Source: Paenibacillus aestuarii (GTDB taxonomy: Bacteria > Bacillota > Bacilli > Paenibacillales > NBRC-103111). Taken from it: a DNA stretch of 64,000 nt. Below, piece by piece: positions 34,541 to 44,211 of the stretch. The notes under the pieces were generated by a model. That model was not told where the DNA came from and searched no databases. It worked only from the letters and a program-made list of their open reading frames with translations. The stretch lies in NCBI RefSeq assembly GCF_027789125.1, contig NZ_JAQFVF010000038.1, forward strand, positions 1-64,000. The letters are read 5' to 3'. Position 1 is the stretch's first letter. Each line of letters starts with the position of its first letter. Both the position numbers and the translations under genes were made by a program.

Positions 34541-35677
34541 TTAGGCATATTTTACCACTTTATTTTTGCCGGTTGACTTCGCTTTGTACATCGCTTCATC
34601 GGCTTGCTTAATGAGCTCTTCCGCGCTGAGGCCGCTTTTATATTTGCTGAAGCCGATGCTGGCGGTGACGATCGTTTCCGATTCGATTCGTTTGCGGACG
34701 CGCTCGGCAAATTCCTCCATTTTGACACTCGGGTCTGTCACCATGACGACCATCTCTTCGCCGCCATATCGCCCGGCAATGCCGTATTCCTCGACTTCAT
34801 CTTTTAAAATTTGCGCCACCTGCTTAAGCACGTCATCGCCCATTTGATGGCCTTTGGTGTCATTCAACTTTTTGAAATTGTCAATGTCGCTGAACAAGAT
34901 GGCGATGGGCAAATGCCGTTGCACATATTGGGTCACCCGGTTATAGAAAAATTTGCGATTATAGAGGCGTGTCAGCCCGTCGGTAATCGATGAGTTGTAA
35001 ATCGCTTGCATCAGCTCGACAATCCGCTCGAAAAGCAGCATAAATAACAAAAAGTAATAAATGAGAGGCAACCCACGATCCGCCAGGGAGAACCAGCGGT
35101 TCGCATCGCTGTACGCGTACACGTTGATGAGATGCGCCGTCTGGTTGAGAAAATAGACAGTTAGCGCGATTTGATATTTAACCTGCTGCCCGATAAAGGG
35201 CGGTATGAGATAAAAACAAAGAAAAATCAATAAAAAAACGTACAGCTCCAAGCCTAAATCCTGGAGCAGCTTGACTTGCTCTTCAGTCCCGCTGTACATC
35301 CGGGGAATGAAAAAATGGAGTAAAGATACGATAAGGCCCATGACGATCAACCCATAGAAAAAAACGTACTGCTTCCGCTTCGTCTTGTTGTACAACTGAT
35401 AGATCCCCATGTTCAGCAGGACGAAGGAGATGATTTTCAGCACGAGCAGTATGTAAGCGGTTAAGCTGGTATCCAGTGCGTGGAGCTTCAAGTAGAACTG
35501 AAGCATATAATGTAAGGCAACGATCACAATGGAGATGGTCATGGATAAGTAGCCTTTTTTGCGCCGGTCTAAAAAAAGCCTTACAGACATTACAAACATA
35601 AGTACCAGAATCACGAGTACGATCATAATCGAAATTATGGAGGCTAGGTCACCAAATAATAAATCTGCTACATTCAT
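34541..35677 (-). CDS. membrane diguanylate cyclase (GGDEF)
   Basis: About 378 aa. Seven hydrophobic segments (about residues 10-210) form an unclassified membrane sensor, followed by a GGDEF domain (about 225-375) that makes cyclic-di-GMP from two GTP. DGLTRLYNRKFF opens the domain; the active motif is RYGGEEM, competent for catalysis; the inhibitory RxxD site is absent (EEYG in its place). The frame is open from 35698, but the ATG at 35677 sits 5 nt after GGAGG. No EAL or HD-GYP domain in this protein. It stands alone, divergent from a glycosyltransferase. Confidence 0.9.
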   Translation of the reverse strand: MNVADLLFGDLASIISIMIVLVILVLMFVMSVRLFLDRRKKGYLSMTISIVIVALHYMLQFYLKLHALDTSLTAYILLVLKIISFVLLNMGIYQLYNKTKRKQYVFFYGLIVMGLIVSLLHFFIPRMYSGTEEQVKLLQDLGLELYVFLLIFLCFYLIPPFIGQQVKYQIALTVYFLNQTAHLINVYAYSDANRWFSLADRGLPLIYYFLLFMLLFERIVELMQAIYNSSITDGLTRLYNRKFFYNRVTQYVQRHLPIAILFSDIDNFKKLNDTKGHQMGDDVLKQVAQILKDEVEEYGIAGRYGGEEMVVMVTDPSVKMEEFAERVRKRIESETIVTASIGFSKYKSGLSAEELIKQADEAMYKAKSTGKNKVVKYA

Positions 35678-35846
35678 ATGTTCCTCCGCATTCGGCATTT
35701 ATCGACATAACTATCTCTTATTATAAAGGAAAATGTGATAGAGAGATAGAATCGAGTTTGGGTGGGGCTGTGTTCTCTTTTCTATTCAGCGAACACACGT
35801 TACAATAAGAAGGTAAGCTCAAGGATTTTGGAGAGGGGCTCATGCA

Positions 35847-36971
35847 ATGAACATATTGCAAGCATTGTTTTTTCCGCCGGAACAACCAGGCGGGGTGTCA
35901 TCCATGGTTCCCTATATTTTGGACCGCTTTAATAAAAAGGGCTGGGAGATGGAACTGTTTTCGCTGCCAAAGCGCATTCGCAACAAAGGAACGGAGGAAG
36001 TGGAATTCACCACCTTCGATTGGCGAAAATATGCCGGAAACCCGATTGTAGATAAATACATCCAGACCTACAAAGATTATGTTTGGTGGACAAAACTGCG
36101 ATTGGTGAAAAAATTCGATATTATTCATGCGCATCATCCGATTGCAGGCTTGGTAATGAAGCAATTGTACCCGGATATACCGGTGATTTTGACGATTCAC
36201 TCGAGCTTTGAACGGGAGCTAATTTTGAATGGAAGGATTCAAGAGAACGGACTGGAACATCAGTTTTTGACACAAATCTATGGTGAGCTGGAAGCGAAGG
36301 TCGATCAAATTATTACAGTTTCCAATTCCTTCAAGCAGTATTTATCGGAATACGTGCAGGACAGCGAGCGGCTCGGGGTCATCCCGAACGGCTTCGATGA
36401 GAAGCGCTTCCGTCCCATTTCCCACGAAAACCAGGTGACGCAATTTATTACGGTATGCCGGTTGGTCCCAGCCAAAGGGCTGGATACGCTGCTCATGGCG
36501 TGCGGGGAGCTAAAAAAACGCGGACTGCCGTTCGTGCTGCACATTATCGGTGACGGCCCGTGCAGGCAAGAGCTGGAAAAGCTGGCAATCGAGCAAAACA
36601 TTTATGAAGACACCATTTTTTATGGCTATATGCTGCACCCGGAAGAATTTATGCCGTTTTTTGATGTGTTCGTGCTGCCTTCGCGCGCGGAGGCATTCGG
36701 TTCCGTATTTGCCGAGGCGGCTTTATGCTGGCTGGCTTTGGTCGGAACGAATGTCGGCGGGATCGCCGAGCAAATTGAGCACGGGCATAATGGGCTGCTG
36801 GTGCCGGTCGGAGATGCGCACGCATTAAGCCTGGCGTTGGAGAAGGTTATTATTGACCCGACCTTCCGCTATAATCTCGCCAGAACGGCTTGGGAGAAGG
36901 CGAAGAAGACATATTCGCTCAACCGGGTTCTGCGCCAGTTGAAAAGCGTGTACGAAATCTATCAAGTTTAA
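35847..36971 (+). CDS. glycosyltransferase family 4
   Basis: 374-aa GT-B enzyme. N-terminal FPPEQPGGVSSMVPYILDRF is the acceptor-side glycine loop; DIIHAHHPIAG and the central NGFDEKRFRPI and FITVCRLVPAKGLDTLLMA mark the GT4 fold; donor-site motif FVLPSRAEAFGSVFAEAA carries the E-x7-E pair. No membrane segment. ATG 35847 is preceded by GAGAGGGG. The gene lies 25 bp before yhaO and may share its transcript. Product unknown: sugar transfer to a lipid, polymer or small molecule. Confidence 0.88.
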   Translation: MNILQALFFPPEQPGGVSSMVPYILDRFNKKGWEMELFSLPKRIRNKGTEEVEFTTFDWRKYAGNPIVDKYIQTYKDYVWWTKLRLVKKFDIIHAHHPIAGLVMKQLYPDIPVILTIHSSFERELILNGRIQENGLEHQFLTQIYGELEAKVDQIITVSNSFKQYLSEYVQDSERLGVIPNGFDEKRFRPISHENQVTQFITVCRLVPAKGLDTLLMACGELKKRGLPFVLHIIGDGPCRQELEKLAIEQNIYEDTIFYGYMLHPEEFMPFFDVFVLPSRAEAFGSVFAEAALCWLALVGTNVGGIAEQIEHGHNGLLVPVGDAHALSLALEKVIIDPTFRYNLARTAWEKAKKTYSLNRVLRQLKSVYEIYQV

Positions 36972-36996
36972 AGAGAATCGTTAGGAGCGAACTTGG

Positions 36997-38274
36997 ATGA
37001 AACGACTGCGGTTTGTGCATGCGGCCGACTTGCACGTGGACAGTCCGTTCAAGGGCATGTCGGCGCTGCCGGAGCGGGTTCGCGAGCGGGTAAGGGAATC
37101 GACCTTCGGCGCGCTCAAAGAGCTCGTTGCTTTAGCTATAGAAGTCAAGGCTGATTTCGTACTAATTAGCGGTGATGTATATGATTTGTCAGATCGGTCC
37201 CTGCGCGCGCAAATACGCTTCCAGAAAGCGATGGAGCAATTAGCGGCGCGGGGTATTCCCGTTTATGTCATTCACGGGAACCATGACCCTCAGGATGGAC
37301 GCGCGGCACAGCTGGATTGGCCGGAGGCGGTCCATTTTTTTGCTTGTGACCGGGTACAGACGCTGGACGTCGTCAAGGAAGGGGTAGAAATCATTGCCCA
37401 AGTCCATGGGATATCGTATGCCACTTCCAGTGTAACGGACAACCTTGCCCGGCAATATCGGGCAGCGCGGCAAGATGTGTATCAGATCGGTTTATTACAT
37501 ACGAATGTCGACGGTGACCCTGGTCACGATAATTACGCGCCTTGCACGAAACAAGATTTAATCGCAAGCGGCATGCATTATTGGGCTCTGGGCCATATTC
37601 ATACCCGACAAGTGATTCAAGAACAGCGCCCTGCGATTGTATATCCAGGCAATATCCAGGGCCGAAGCATTCGCGAGACAGGGCCGCGCGGCTGCTATGT
37701 GGTCGACGTGCACGAGGATGGACGCGCCGAGCTGACGTTCCACGCGCTGGACCGGGTGCGCTGGTTTCATGAGCGCTTGACGGTTGCAGGCCTTGTGAGC
37801 GAGCAAGCGCTCAAAGACAAGATCGGCGAGCGGCTCGAGCGGGTTCGGGAAGAGGCGGACGGCCGCGATGCCGTCGTCCGCCTCGTGCTGGAAGGGCGCA
37901 GCGCCGTGCATGCGCTCTTGCGCAAAGGGCGGGCGCTGGAGGAGCTGACCGCCGAGTTTCGCGAAGACGAAGCGGAGCGCAGCCCCTTCGTGTGGATCGA
38001 GTCGATGGAGGACCGGACAGGCAGTGACATCGACATGGTGGCGCTAACGCAGGAGAAGAGCTTCGTCGGTGATCTGCTGCGTCTTGCACAAGGGCTGCGC
38101 GACGATGAGGCCGCGCTGGCCGCTTTTGCAGCGGAGGCGCTAGCGGCGCTGCAGAGTTTGCCGCAAGCTGCCGGCGGAGCTGCTGCGGATTCCGAGCGGC
38201 TGCGGCAGTGGCTGCGAGCCGCAGAGGAACTGGCTGCGGATCTGCTGGCCGCAGATGGGGGGTGGTCTGGATGA
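36997..38274 (+). CDS. yhaO: SbcD-like DNA repair exonuclease (YhaO)
   Basis: 425 aa. Mre11/SbcD-type phosphoesterase with HAADLHVDSPF, LISGDVYD, VIHGNHDP, LLHTNVDG and ALGHIHTR in order (residues 1-215), then a capping and C-terminal region rich in Ala/Glu that likely contacts YhaN. ATG 36997 follows TAGGAGCG. It overlaps yhaN by 4 nt (ATGA). By analogy with Mre11-Rad50 the pair should process DNA ends; in Bacillus subtilis the YhaO/YhaN pair has been associated with DNA repair. GC content rises strongly toward the 3' end. Confidence 0.9.
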   Translation: MKRLRFVHAADLHVDSPFKGMSALPERVRERVRESTFGALKELVALAIEVKADFVLISGDVYDLSDRSLRAQIRFQKAMEQLAARGIPVYVIHGNHDPQDGRAAQLDWPEAVHFFACDRVQTLDVVKEGVEIIAQVHGISYATSSVTDNLARQYRAARQDVYQIGLLHTNVDGDPGHDNYAPCTKQDLIASGMHYWALGHIHTRQVIQEQRPAIVYPGNIQGRSIRETGPRGCYVVDVHEDGRAELTFHALDRVRWFHERLTVAGLVSEQALKDKIGERLERVREEADGRDAVVRLVLEGRSAVHALLRKGRALEELTAEFREDEAERSPFVWIESMEDRTGSDIDMVALTQEKSFVGDLLRLAQGLRDDEAALAAFAAEALAALQSLPQAAGGAAADSERLRQWLRAAEELAADLLAADGGWSG

Positions 38275-41200
38275 GGATCACATCCATCCAGGTGGACGGC
38301 TTCGGCAGCTTGCAGGGCAAGCTGCTGGATACAGATGCACCGCTCGTGCTGTTCTACGGCGCTAACGAAGCGGGGAAGAGCACGCTGATGGGCTTCGTCC
38401 GAGCGGTGCTGTTTGGCTTTCCGCCGCGGCAGGGCCGGTCGGAGCGCTACGAGCCGCTCGGGGGCGGCGCCCACGGCGGAGCACTGACCCTGCTGGACGA
38501 GCAGGGCCAGCGCATCCGCGTCGAGCGCTATGACGCGCCCGCCGCAGGGGGCAAACGAGCCTCGGCGGGGCTCGTCAAAGTCACCCTCGGTGACGGTACC
38601 ATCGGGGGCGAAGAGCTGCTGAACACGCTGCTGGGAGGCCTTTCGGCCGAACTCTTCCGCAGCTTGTTCGCCTTCGGCTTAACCGAGCTGCAGGAGCTGC
38701 GCACCCTGCAGACAGATGAGCTCAGCGGCTATTTGTATAGCGCTGGGCTCGGGGTAAGCGGCTCGGCCATCATGGAGGCCGAGCGCAAGCTGGCGGCGCA
38801 GGCCGACAGCCTGTACAAGCCCCGCGGACGCAATCAGGAGATCAATCGTCTCCTGAAGGAGCTGGAGGGGCTGGAGCAGGCGCTGCGCCGCAGCCGCGAC
38901 CATGCAGCCGGCTATGATGGGCTGCAGGAAGAGCGCCGCTCCGCGGAGCAGCGTATCGCCGGCCTGGAGCAGCGGCAGGAGGCGCAGCGGGCGGAGCTGC
39001 ACAAGATCGGCCTGGCCGTCAAAGGACGCAGCGGATGGGTCCGCTTGCGCCAGATCGGCCGGGAGCTGGCGGCGCTGCCTGCGCGGCCCGGCTTCCCCGA
39101 GCATGCCTCGGCGCGGCTAGGCGCCCTGGAAGCGGAGCTGGAGCGCGCGGAGGCGGAGCGCACGCGCCTTACGATCAAGCAGCAGGGCTTGCAGCTTCAG
39201 CTGCAAGAGCTAAAGCTGCTCCCCGCTGAGCTGCTTGCGCACCAGGTGGAGCTGAACTATTTGCTGGAGCAAGCCTCCACCTATGAAGAGCAGCAGCGCA
39301 GCGTAACGGAGCTGCGCGTCGAGCGGGAGCACCTGCGCATGCAGCTAAGCAAGCTGCTCCGTGAAATCGATGAACGCTGGGATGAGAAGCATGTAGCTGC
39401 TTTTCCGGTGTCGATCTCCCTGCGTGAGCGGGTGCGTTCGTTCAAAGAACAGTTCCGCACGGCACGTGCCGATGAGCTTCGTGTGCGTACGGAGCTGGAA
39501 GGTCTGCAGCGGCAGCGTGACCGTTATCACGATCAAATCCGCGGTTTGGAAGCGGATTTACATAGGCAGGGGATCTCTGTGGAAGCCCGGCGCGCTGGAC
39601 TTGTGGATGCTGCCGAAATGCTGCAGCGTCTGGCCAGAGATTATGCCAAATGGCAGCTGTTGATAAGAGAGGTGCAGCACCATCAGGAACGTCAGGCTGA
39701 ACGGCAGCGGCATCAGCAGCAGCTAGAGGAAGCGGCGGCGCAAAGCAAAGCCGCCTCCAAGCGGATGCAGCAGCGCTTGGTTGCGCTGAGCAGCCTGTTC
39801 ACGATGCTCCTGCCTAGCTGGCTGCTGTGGCAGGTTAATTGGCAAACGGCGGCTGTGGCTTTTGTCGTCCTGGCCGCCGTTACCTGGTTTGCTTTTGCCT
39901 CAAGCCGCACCGCCAAACCGCGAGTCAAGCGCGCTGAACGAGCTGTGGTGGCGTGGCATGCCCTTACTGGCGAGCCGGAAAGTACGGGGGCGGGCTCGGG
40001 CAAGCCGGCGGAAATGAAGCGCGCGGAAGAGGAGCTGCGTCAGCTCGAACGCAGCCTTCAGGAGCAGCTCGAGCGGCTATATGCGCTGCGCCGGCACGAT
40101 CCCGCCATGGCGGAAACGGCGGCGGCGGCAGGGACGTCATGGACGCGGCGGGGAGCCGCTGCTGCGGTGCCGCTGCAGGAGCTGCAGCCGCACCTGGAAG
40201 CTTGGCTGCGCGAGGAAGAGCTGACGAAGCAGCAGCGCAGCGAGCATGTCCGCCAGCTGGAGAAGCTGAAGGACGCGCAGGAGCAGCTTGCGCAGCTGCG
40301 GGAGCAGGAAGAGGAGCGCAGCGCCGCCTGGCGGCAGCTGGGGAATGCGCATGCACAGCTGCAAGCGGAGTGGGGCGAATGGCTGGAATCGCTGGCCATG
40401 AGCGACCGGCTTTCGCCCGATGCGGCGCTGGAGACGATTCAAGCGGTGGAGCACGGTCATGAACTGCTGCGGCAGCAGCATAAACTAGATGCAAAACTAG
40501 CCTCTTATCAGACGGCTATTCATCAATATGAACAAAAGCTGATCCGGTTACTCGGATTAAGCGCGGGCATGAAAGAGCCGCTCCTGGGGCTCAAGCGCTG
40601 GAAAGAGCAGGAGCAGGAACAGCTTCAGCAGCTGGAAGTGCAGCAGCGTCTGCAGCAGCAGCTTGCTGAAGGGGAACAGGAGCTGCTGGCTGTGCAGGAA
40701 GACAGGCAGCGGCTGCTCGAACGACTGCAGCAGCTGCTGGCCGAAGGCTCCGCTGCCGATGGCGAAGCGCTGCGCAAGCATGAGCGGGAGCAGGTGGAGC
40801 GCAGCAAGCTGCGGGATGAGGAGACGGCGCTGCAGGCTCATCTGGAGTCGCTGCTCGGCAGCAGTCAGCTGCCAGATTTTGCGGCGCTCATGGAGTCGCA
40901 CGGCGAGGAAGATTTGACGCAGCGCTATCTAGCGGTCGAATCCGAGCTCGTCGCAACGACGGAGGAAGCCAATCAGCTCCGGCAGGAGGTTGGGCGGCTA
41001 AGCGGCATGATCGGGCAGCTGGAGCAGGGCACTGAGCATGCGGACCGTTTGCTGCAGGTGGAGGCGCTCCGTGCGGCCGTCGCGCAGCAAGTCGAGCACT
41101 ATGCGGTCGCTTCGTTCGCCTCGCTGCTGATGAAAAAAGCACGCGACGTATATGAGCGCGAACGGCAGCCGGGCGTGCTGCAGCAGGCTTCCGTCTATTT

Positions 41201-41558
41201 CGAGCAAATGACGAATGGACGTTTCGTGCAAATCAAGGCGCCGTTCGGTGAACAGCGGCTAATCGTGATCCGAGCGGGTGGGCAAGCACTCGAAACGCAT
41301 CAGCTCAGCCGAGGAACGGCGGAGCAGCTCTATCTGTCGATGCGGTTCGCATTGGCGCAGGAGTATGCGGGCAGAGCGGTACTGCCGCTGGTGATGGACG
41401 ATATTTTGGTCAATTTTGATGAGGAACGAATGGAAAGCTGTCTGCGGGTTATGGCGGATGTGAGCCAGCGCCACCAGGTGCTGCTATTTACTTGCCACGC
41501 ACATGTGCGGGATGCGGCTGCCCGATTGTTGGGCTCTAGCCGATTTATAGAGCTATAA
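38271..41558 (+). CDS. yhaN: SbcC/Rad50-like ATPase (YhaN)
   Basis: About 1095 aa. N-terminal ATPase half with Walker A GANEAGKST (about residues 29-37), long Gln/Glu/Arg-rich coiled coils (about 190-490 and 570-950), and C-terminal half with signature LSRGTAEQLYLS and Walker B LPLVMDDILVNFDEE. A hydrophobic hairpin at about 503-545 (LFTMLLPSWLLW, AAVAFVVLAAVTWFAF) sits at the coil apex where Rad50 would have a zinc hook, so the tip may insert in membrane. Frame open from 38208, but the ATG at 38271 overlaps the yhaO stop. Partner of YhaO. Confidence 0.9.
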   Translation: MRITSIQVDGFGSLQGKLLDTDAPLVLFYGANEAGKSTLMGFVRAVLFGFPPRQGRSERYEPLGGGAHGGALTLLDEQGQRIRVERYDAPAAGGKRASAGLVKVTLGDGTIGGEELLNTLLGGLSAELFRSLFAFGLTELQELRTLQTDELSGYLYSAGLGVSGSAIMEAERKLAAQADSLYKPRGRNQEINRLLKELEGLEQALRRSRDHAAGYDGLQEERRSAEQRIAGLEQRQEAQRAELHKIGLAVKGRSGWVRLRQIGRELAALPARPGFPEHASARLGALEAELERAEAERTRLTIKQQGLQLQLQELKLLPAELLAHQVELNYLLEQASTYEEQQRSVTELRVEREHLRMQLSKLLREIDERWDEKHVAAFPVSISLRERVRSFKEQFRTARADELRVRTELEGLQRQRDRYHDQIRGLEADLHRQGISVEARRAGLVDAAEMLQRLARDYAKWQLLIREVQHHQERQAERQRHQQQLEEAAAQSKAASKRMQQRLVALSSLFTMLLPSWLLWQVNWQTAAVAFVVLAAVTWFAFASSRTAKPRVKRAERAVVAWHALTGEPESTGAGSGKPAEMKRAEEELRQLERSLQEQLERLYALRRHDPAMAETAAAAGTSWTRRGAAAAVPLQELQPHLEAWLREEELTKQQRSEHVRQLEKLKDAQEQLAQLREQEEERSAAWRQLGNAHAQLQAEWGEWLESLAMSDRLSPDAALETIQAVEHGHELLRQQHKLDAKLASYQTAIHQYEQKLIRLLGLSAGMKEPLLGLKRWKEQEQEQLQQLEVQQRLQQQLAEGEQELLAVQEDRQRLLERLQQLLAEGSAADGEALRKHEREQVERSKLRDEETALQAHLESLLGSSQLPDFAALMESHGEEDLTQRYLAVESELVATTEEANQLRQEVGRLSGMIGQLEQGTEHADRLLQVEALRAAVAQQVEHYAVASFASLLMKKARDVYERERQPGVLQQASVYFEQMTNGRFVQIKAPFGEQRLIVIRAGGQALETHQLSRGTAEQLYLSMRFALAQEYAGRAVLPLVMDDILVNFDEERMESCLRVMADVSQRHQVLLFTCHAHVRDAAARLLGSSRFIEL

Positions 41559-41588
41559 GGCAACGTTGAGGAAGGGAGCAAACGAGCT

Positions 41589-41879
41589 ATGGAGCCGGGG
41601 ATCGACAAAAAGAAAGACCACCACCGTGAGATTACGTATCAGGTTGGCTGGAAAAAGGGCAAAATCGAGTGGCAGGAAGGAGCCGGCGCAGAGGGTGGCG
41701 GCAAAGCGCATACGCCAGAGGAGCTTCACGCAGCGAGCTGCGAGCGAAGATTGCAGCTGCTTTGGCGCGCGGTCCCGGCATTGCCAGGCGCGCTGCTGCT
41801 GCCGCTCCTGTATGCGCTGCCAGTGATCTGCTTCATGTTGACGATTCTGCTCGTCTATCACCTGCGTCTGCACAGCTAA
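41589..41879 (+). CDS. small membrane protein downstream of yhaN
   Basis: 96 aa; charged N-terminal half (DKKKDHHREITYQVGWKKG) and one or two C-terminal hydrophobic segments (ALPGALLLPLLYALPVICFM, LTILLVYHL). ATG 41589 with GGAAGGGA upstream, 30 bp after yhaN, so in the same operon. No family recognised. It might dock the membrane-prone YhaN apex; this is only a suggestion from position. Confidence 0.6.
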   Translation: MEPGIDKKKDHHREITYQVGWKKGKIEWQEGAGAEGGGKAHTPEELHAASCERRLQLLWRAVPALPGALLLPLLYALPVICFMLTILLVYHLRLHS

Positions 41880-41924
41880 AGCTTGGGGCATGGGAAATAT
41901 TGAAGCGAGAAGGGGGACTTATAC

Positions 41925-42371
41925 GTGAATTTGTTATTAGCCGTCATCGGCGGCTTGATTGGTCTAGCCGTTACCGGCGCTGCGGTGTACACCGTTTGGG
42001 CGGTGCGTCAGCTGTGGAAGCAGCAGGCTGCGGCGCCTAAACCGGCGAGTCAGGTGGAAATTGCCGCCGTTTACTTTTTGAGATGGACGTTCTTAGACTA
42101 TGCGGTCGTCGGTTTATTTATCGTTGGCCTGCTCCTGTTGCTGGCTGAATTGTTCGCCGTACTGCGCGACCGGTCGTCGTTTGAAAGCTTCCATTTTGCT
42201 TATTTACTGACCGGAATCGTCCTCTCGGCTATGGGCATGCTGCTGCTGTTCGCTCGCCTGCTGGCCGTGCTTGGGTTTGTCAAATCCAATGAGCTGCAAG
42301 GGTTACAACGTTCGGCTGCGGTTGCGCCAAATCATCAGCACGAGCCACACCATGCTGATCGCGCCGAATAG
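41925..42371 (+). CDS. three-helix membrane protein, unknown
   Basis: 148 aa. GTG 41925 with AGGGGG upstream. Hydrophobic segments at about 3-24, 58-78 and 92-116; His/Pro-rich C-terminus. It follows the yhaN operon by 45 bp and overlaps the 3' end of the converging ykvI-like gene by 69 bp, so the last about 23 residues are encoded opposite that gene. No family recognised. Confidence 0.65.
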   Translation: MNLLLAVIGGLIGLAVTGAAVYTVWAVRQLWKQQAAAPKPASQVEIAAVYFLRWTFLDYAVVGLFIVGLLLLLAELFAVLRDRSSFESFHFAYLLTGIVLSAMGMLLLFARLLAVLGFVKSNELQGLQRSAAVAPNHQHEPHHADRAE

Positions 42372-43343
42372 CGGATATAGCGCGGAGAGCAGCGCTTTGA
42401 AGCCGATTTGGCTGACCACATAGCTTAAGGTTAGAATGCTGATTAAAATCAGTTTCGGATGCAGCTTAACTCGCTGCTGCAGCTGGAGGGACAACCCATA
42501 TGCATCGGCGATAAACGTTGTGAAGATTTCACCGTAGATCACGAGCAGATAAGCGATTTGCGGGGCTGAGCCAAGCCTGTTGATGATGTTGCCCATGGGG
42601 ATCTCGAATTGGGCGATGCCTGGCATTTGGGCAGACAGCGCAAAATGTGCCGACAGCAGCAGCAAGCCAATGCCGATGCCGCCGATCAGTCCGCCCCAGT
42701 ACAGAACGGAGCGGTTCTGTATGGCAGCGCCCATGGGAACCAGTACGGCCTGTGCCATCGCCAGGTTAAAAGCGGTGTAGAGGAATGGGGCGAACCATAT
42801 TTTGGAAAGTGGGTAATCGCTGGTGATCCGCAGCCAGTTGCCCGAAGCCGGCGAGTTCCATGTATAAATGACGATCACGAGACTGAACAACAGCATGATC
42901 GGCACGACAATTGAGTTGACGGTCATGATGGCTCCGATCCCTCGCGAGAGCACCAGGTAGGAGAGGACGAGCGTCACGAGCAAGCCGGTCTGGTAAGAGA
43001 GGTGAAGCTGCTCTTCAAATACGGTCCCGCCTCCGGCGAGCATGACCGTCGTAATGCCAAACAGCACAATCATCGTAAACAGGCTGATCCACCTGCCGAT
43101 TTTGGCCCCGAACAGTACGGCATTCAAGTCTTCATACGATTCCGCTTTCAGATCGTGTGCCATCATCATGAGCTTGATTCCAATCCAGACGAACATCAAA
43201 CTGGAAAGCGCGATCGTTAGTGTTGCCATCCAGCCATACCGGGTGAAAAACTGCAGTATCTCTTGACCGGAGGCAAATCCTGCGCCGACAATCGTACCGA
43301 TATATGTAAAGGCGACGCGGATGATCTGTGATCCTGTTCGCAT
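42303..43343 (-). CDS. YkvI family membrane protein (transporter-like)
   Basis: About 346 aa with ten or so membrane helices. The N-terminus VAFTYIGTIVGAGFASGQEI is the unwound-helix motif of LeuT/BCCT-like transporters and is diagnostic of the YkvI group; SYEDLNAVLFGAKIG and GIGAIMTVNSIVVPIML follow. ATG 43343, after GAGAGGGG, is preferred over ATG 43379. Likely a secondary transporter; substrate unknown. Divergent from a DedA gene. Confidence 0.82.
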   Translation of the reverse strand: MRTGSQIIRVAFTYIGTIVGAGFASGQEILQFFTRYGWMATLTIALSSLMFVWIGIKLMMMAHDLKAESYEDLNAVLFGAKIGRWISLFTMIVLFGITTVMLAGGGTVFEEQLHLSYQTGLLVTLVLSYLVLSRGIGAIMTVNSIVVPIMLLFSLVIVIYTWNSPASGNWLRITSDYPLSKIWFAPFLYTAFNLAMAQAVLVPMGAAIQNRSVLYWGGLIGGIGIGLLLLSAHFALSAQMPGIAQFEIPMGNIINRLGSAPQIAYLLVIYGEIFTTFIADAYGLSLQLQQRVKLHPKLILISILTLSYVVSQIGFKALLSALYPLFGAISMVWLVLMIWRNRSRTL

Positions 43344-43479
43344 ATATTGCCCCTCTCTCCGACGTTTGATATAGTACAAGGTATGTTATTGCTTACATCC
43401 TCATGACAGGAAGTTGGGGCAAGCTCTATTTTCTGGTAAAATGTGAAAGTGCAGAATAGGTTCATTAGGAGTGTGACTT

Positions 43480-44085
43480 GTGAAGGAAGTCATATTTGAA
43501 TTTATTAATCAATACGGCTACATTGCCTTATACATTCTGCTTTCAGCGGGGATCGTCGGCGTGCCTGTCCCGGACGAAACCCTCATGGCTGTCGTAGGCT
43601 CGCTGACGGCCCCTGGCGGACCGTTCAAGTTCACAACGGCGCTTATCGTCATTTATGCAGGCACGATGACGGGGATGATTGTCAGCTATGTACTGGGTCA
43701 TAGGGTCGGCAAACCACTGCTGTACCGCTATGGCAAATGGTTCAAATTGACGCCGGCGCGGATCGAAAAAGCCGAGGGCTGGTTTCAGAAATACGGCTTG
43801 TGGACGGTATTTTTTGGGTATTTTGTGCCGGGCGTTCGGCACTTCACGTGTTATTTATCGGGGGTCAGCGGCGTTAAATTTTATAAGTATTTGTTCTACG
43901 CAGGCACGGGAGCAATGCTGTGGTGTACGACCTTTTTGACACTTGGTCATTTTATTGGCCGTAATTTGGACAGTATGTTCGAGCTGATCCACAAATATAT
44001 GGGCATGAGTTTCCTCATTCTGGCAGTTGCCGCGATAGCGGGCGCCTGGATCTACATCCGTTTTCGGAAGCGCAAGACGGTGTAG
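43480..44085 (+). CDS. DedA family membrane protein
   Basis: 201 aa. GTG 43480 with TAGGAG upstream. SAGIVGVPVPDETLMAVVGS, GMIVSYVLGHRVG, FFGYFVPGVRHFTCYLSGVS and GAMLWCTTFLTLGHFIG are the conserved DedA/VTT-domain segments, with the Arg of PGVRHF likely essential. DedA proteins flip undecaprenyl phosphate or phospholipids. Five to six helices. Monocistronic, ending at a bidirectional terminator. Confidence 0.92.
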   Translation: MKEVIFEFINQYGYIALYILLSAGIVGVPVPDETLMAVVGSLTAPGGPFKFTTALIVIYAGTMTGMIVSYVLGHRVGKPLLYRYGKWFKLTPARIEKAEGWFQKYGLWTVFFGYFVPGVRHFTCYLSGVSGVKFYKYLFYAGTGAMLWCTTFLTLGHFIGRNLDSMFELIHKYMGMSFLILAVAAIAGAWIYIRFRKRKTV

Positions 44086-44139
44086 GAGAGTAAAAGCGTA
44101 GGAGAGTAGGGACGCAAGAGCAGCCTGCGCGAATTTTAA

Positions 44140-44207
44140 AAAAAGCCTCATTCTATGAATCTGAGATTCCAGATATGGAACAACAGACTCACGGAAGGAG
44201 GCTTTTT
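44140..44207. terminator. bidirectional terminator
   Basis: AAAAAGCCTC / GAGGCTTTTT outer stem closing a 48-nt loop that holds a small GAATC/GATTC hairpin. It serves the converging dedA and lipoprotein genes. Confidence 0.6.
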
Positions 44208-44211
44208 ATAT

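Noticed and set aside
37767..38474. 235-codon minus-strand ORF across the yhaO/yhaN junction
   Set aside because: Ser/Arg-rich low-complexity translation typical of antisense frames in GC-rich DNA.
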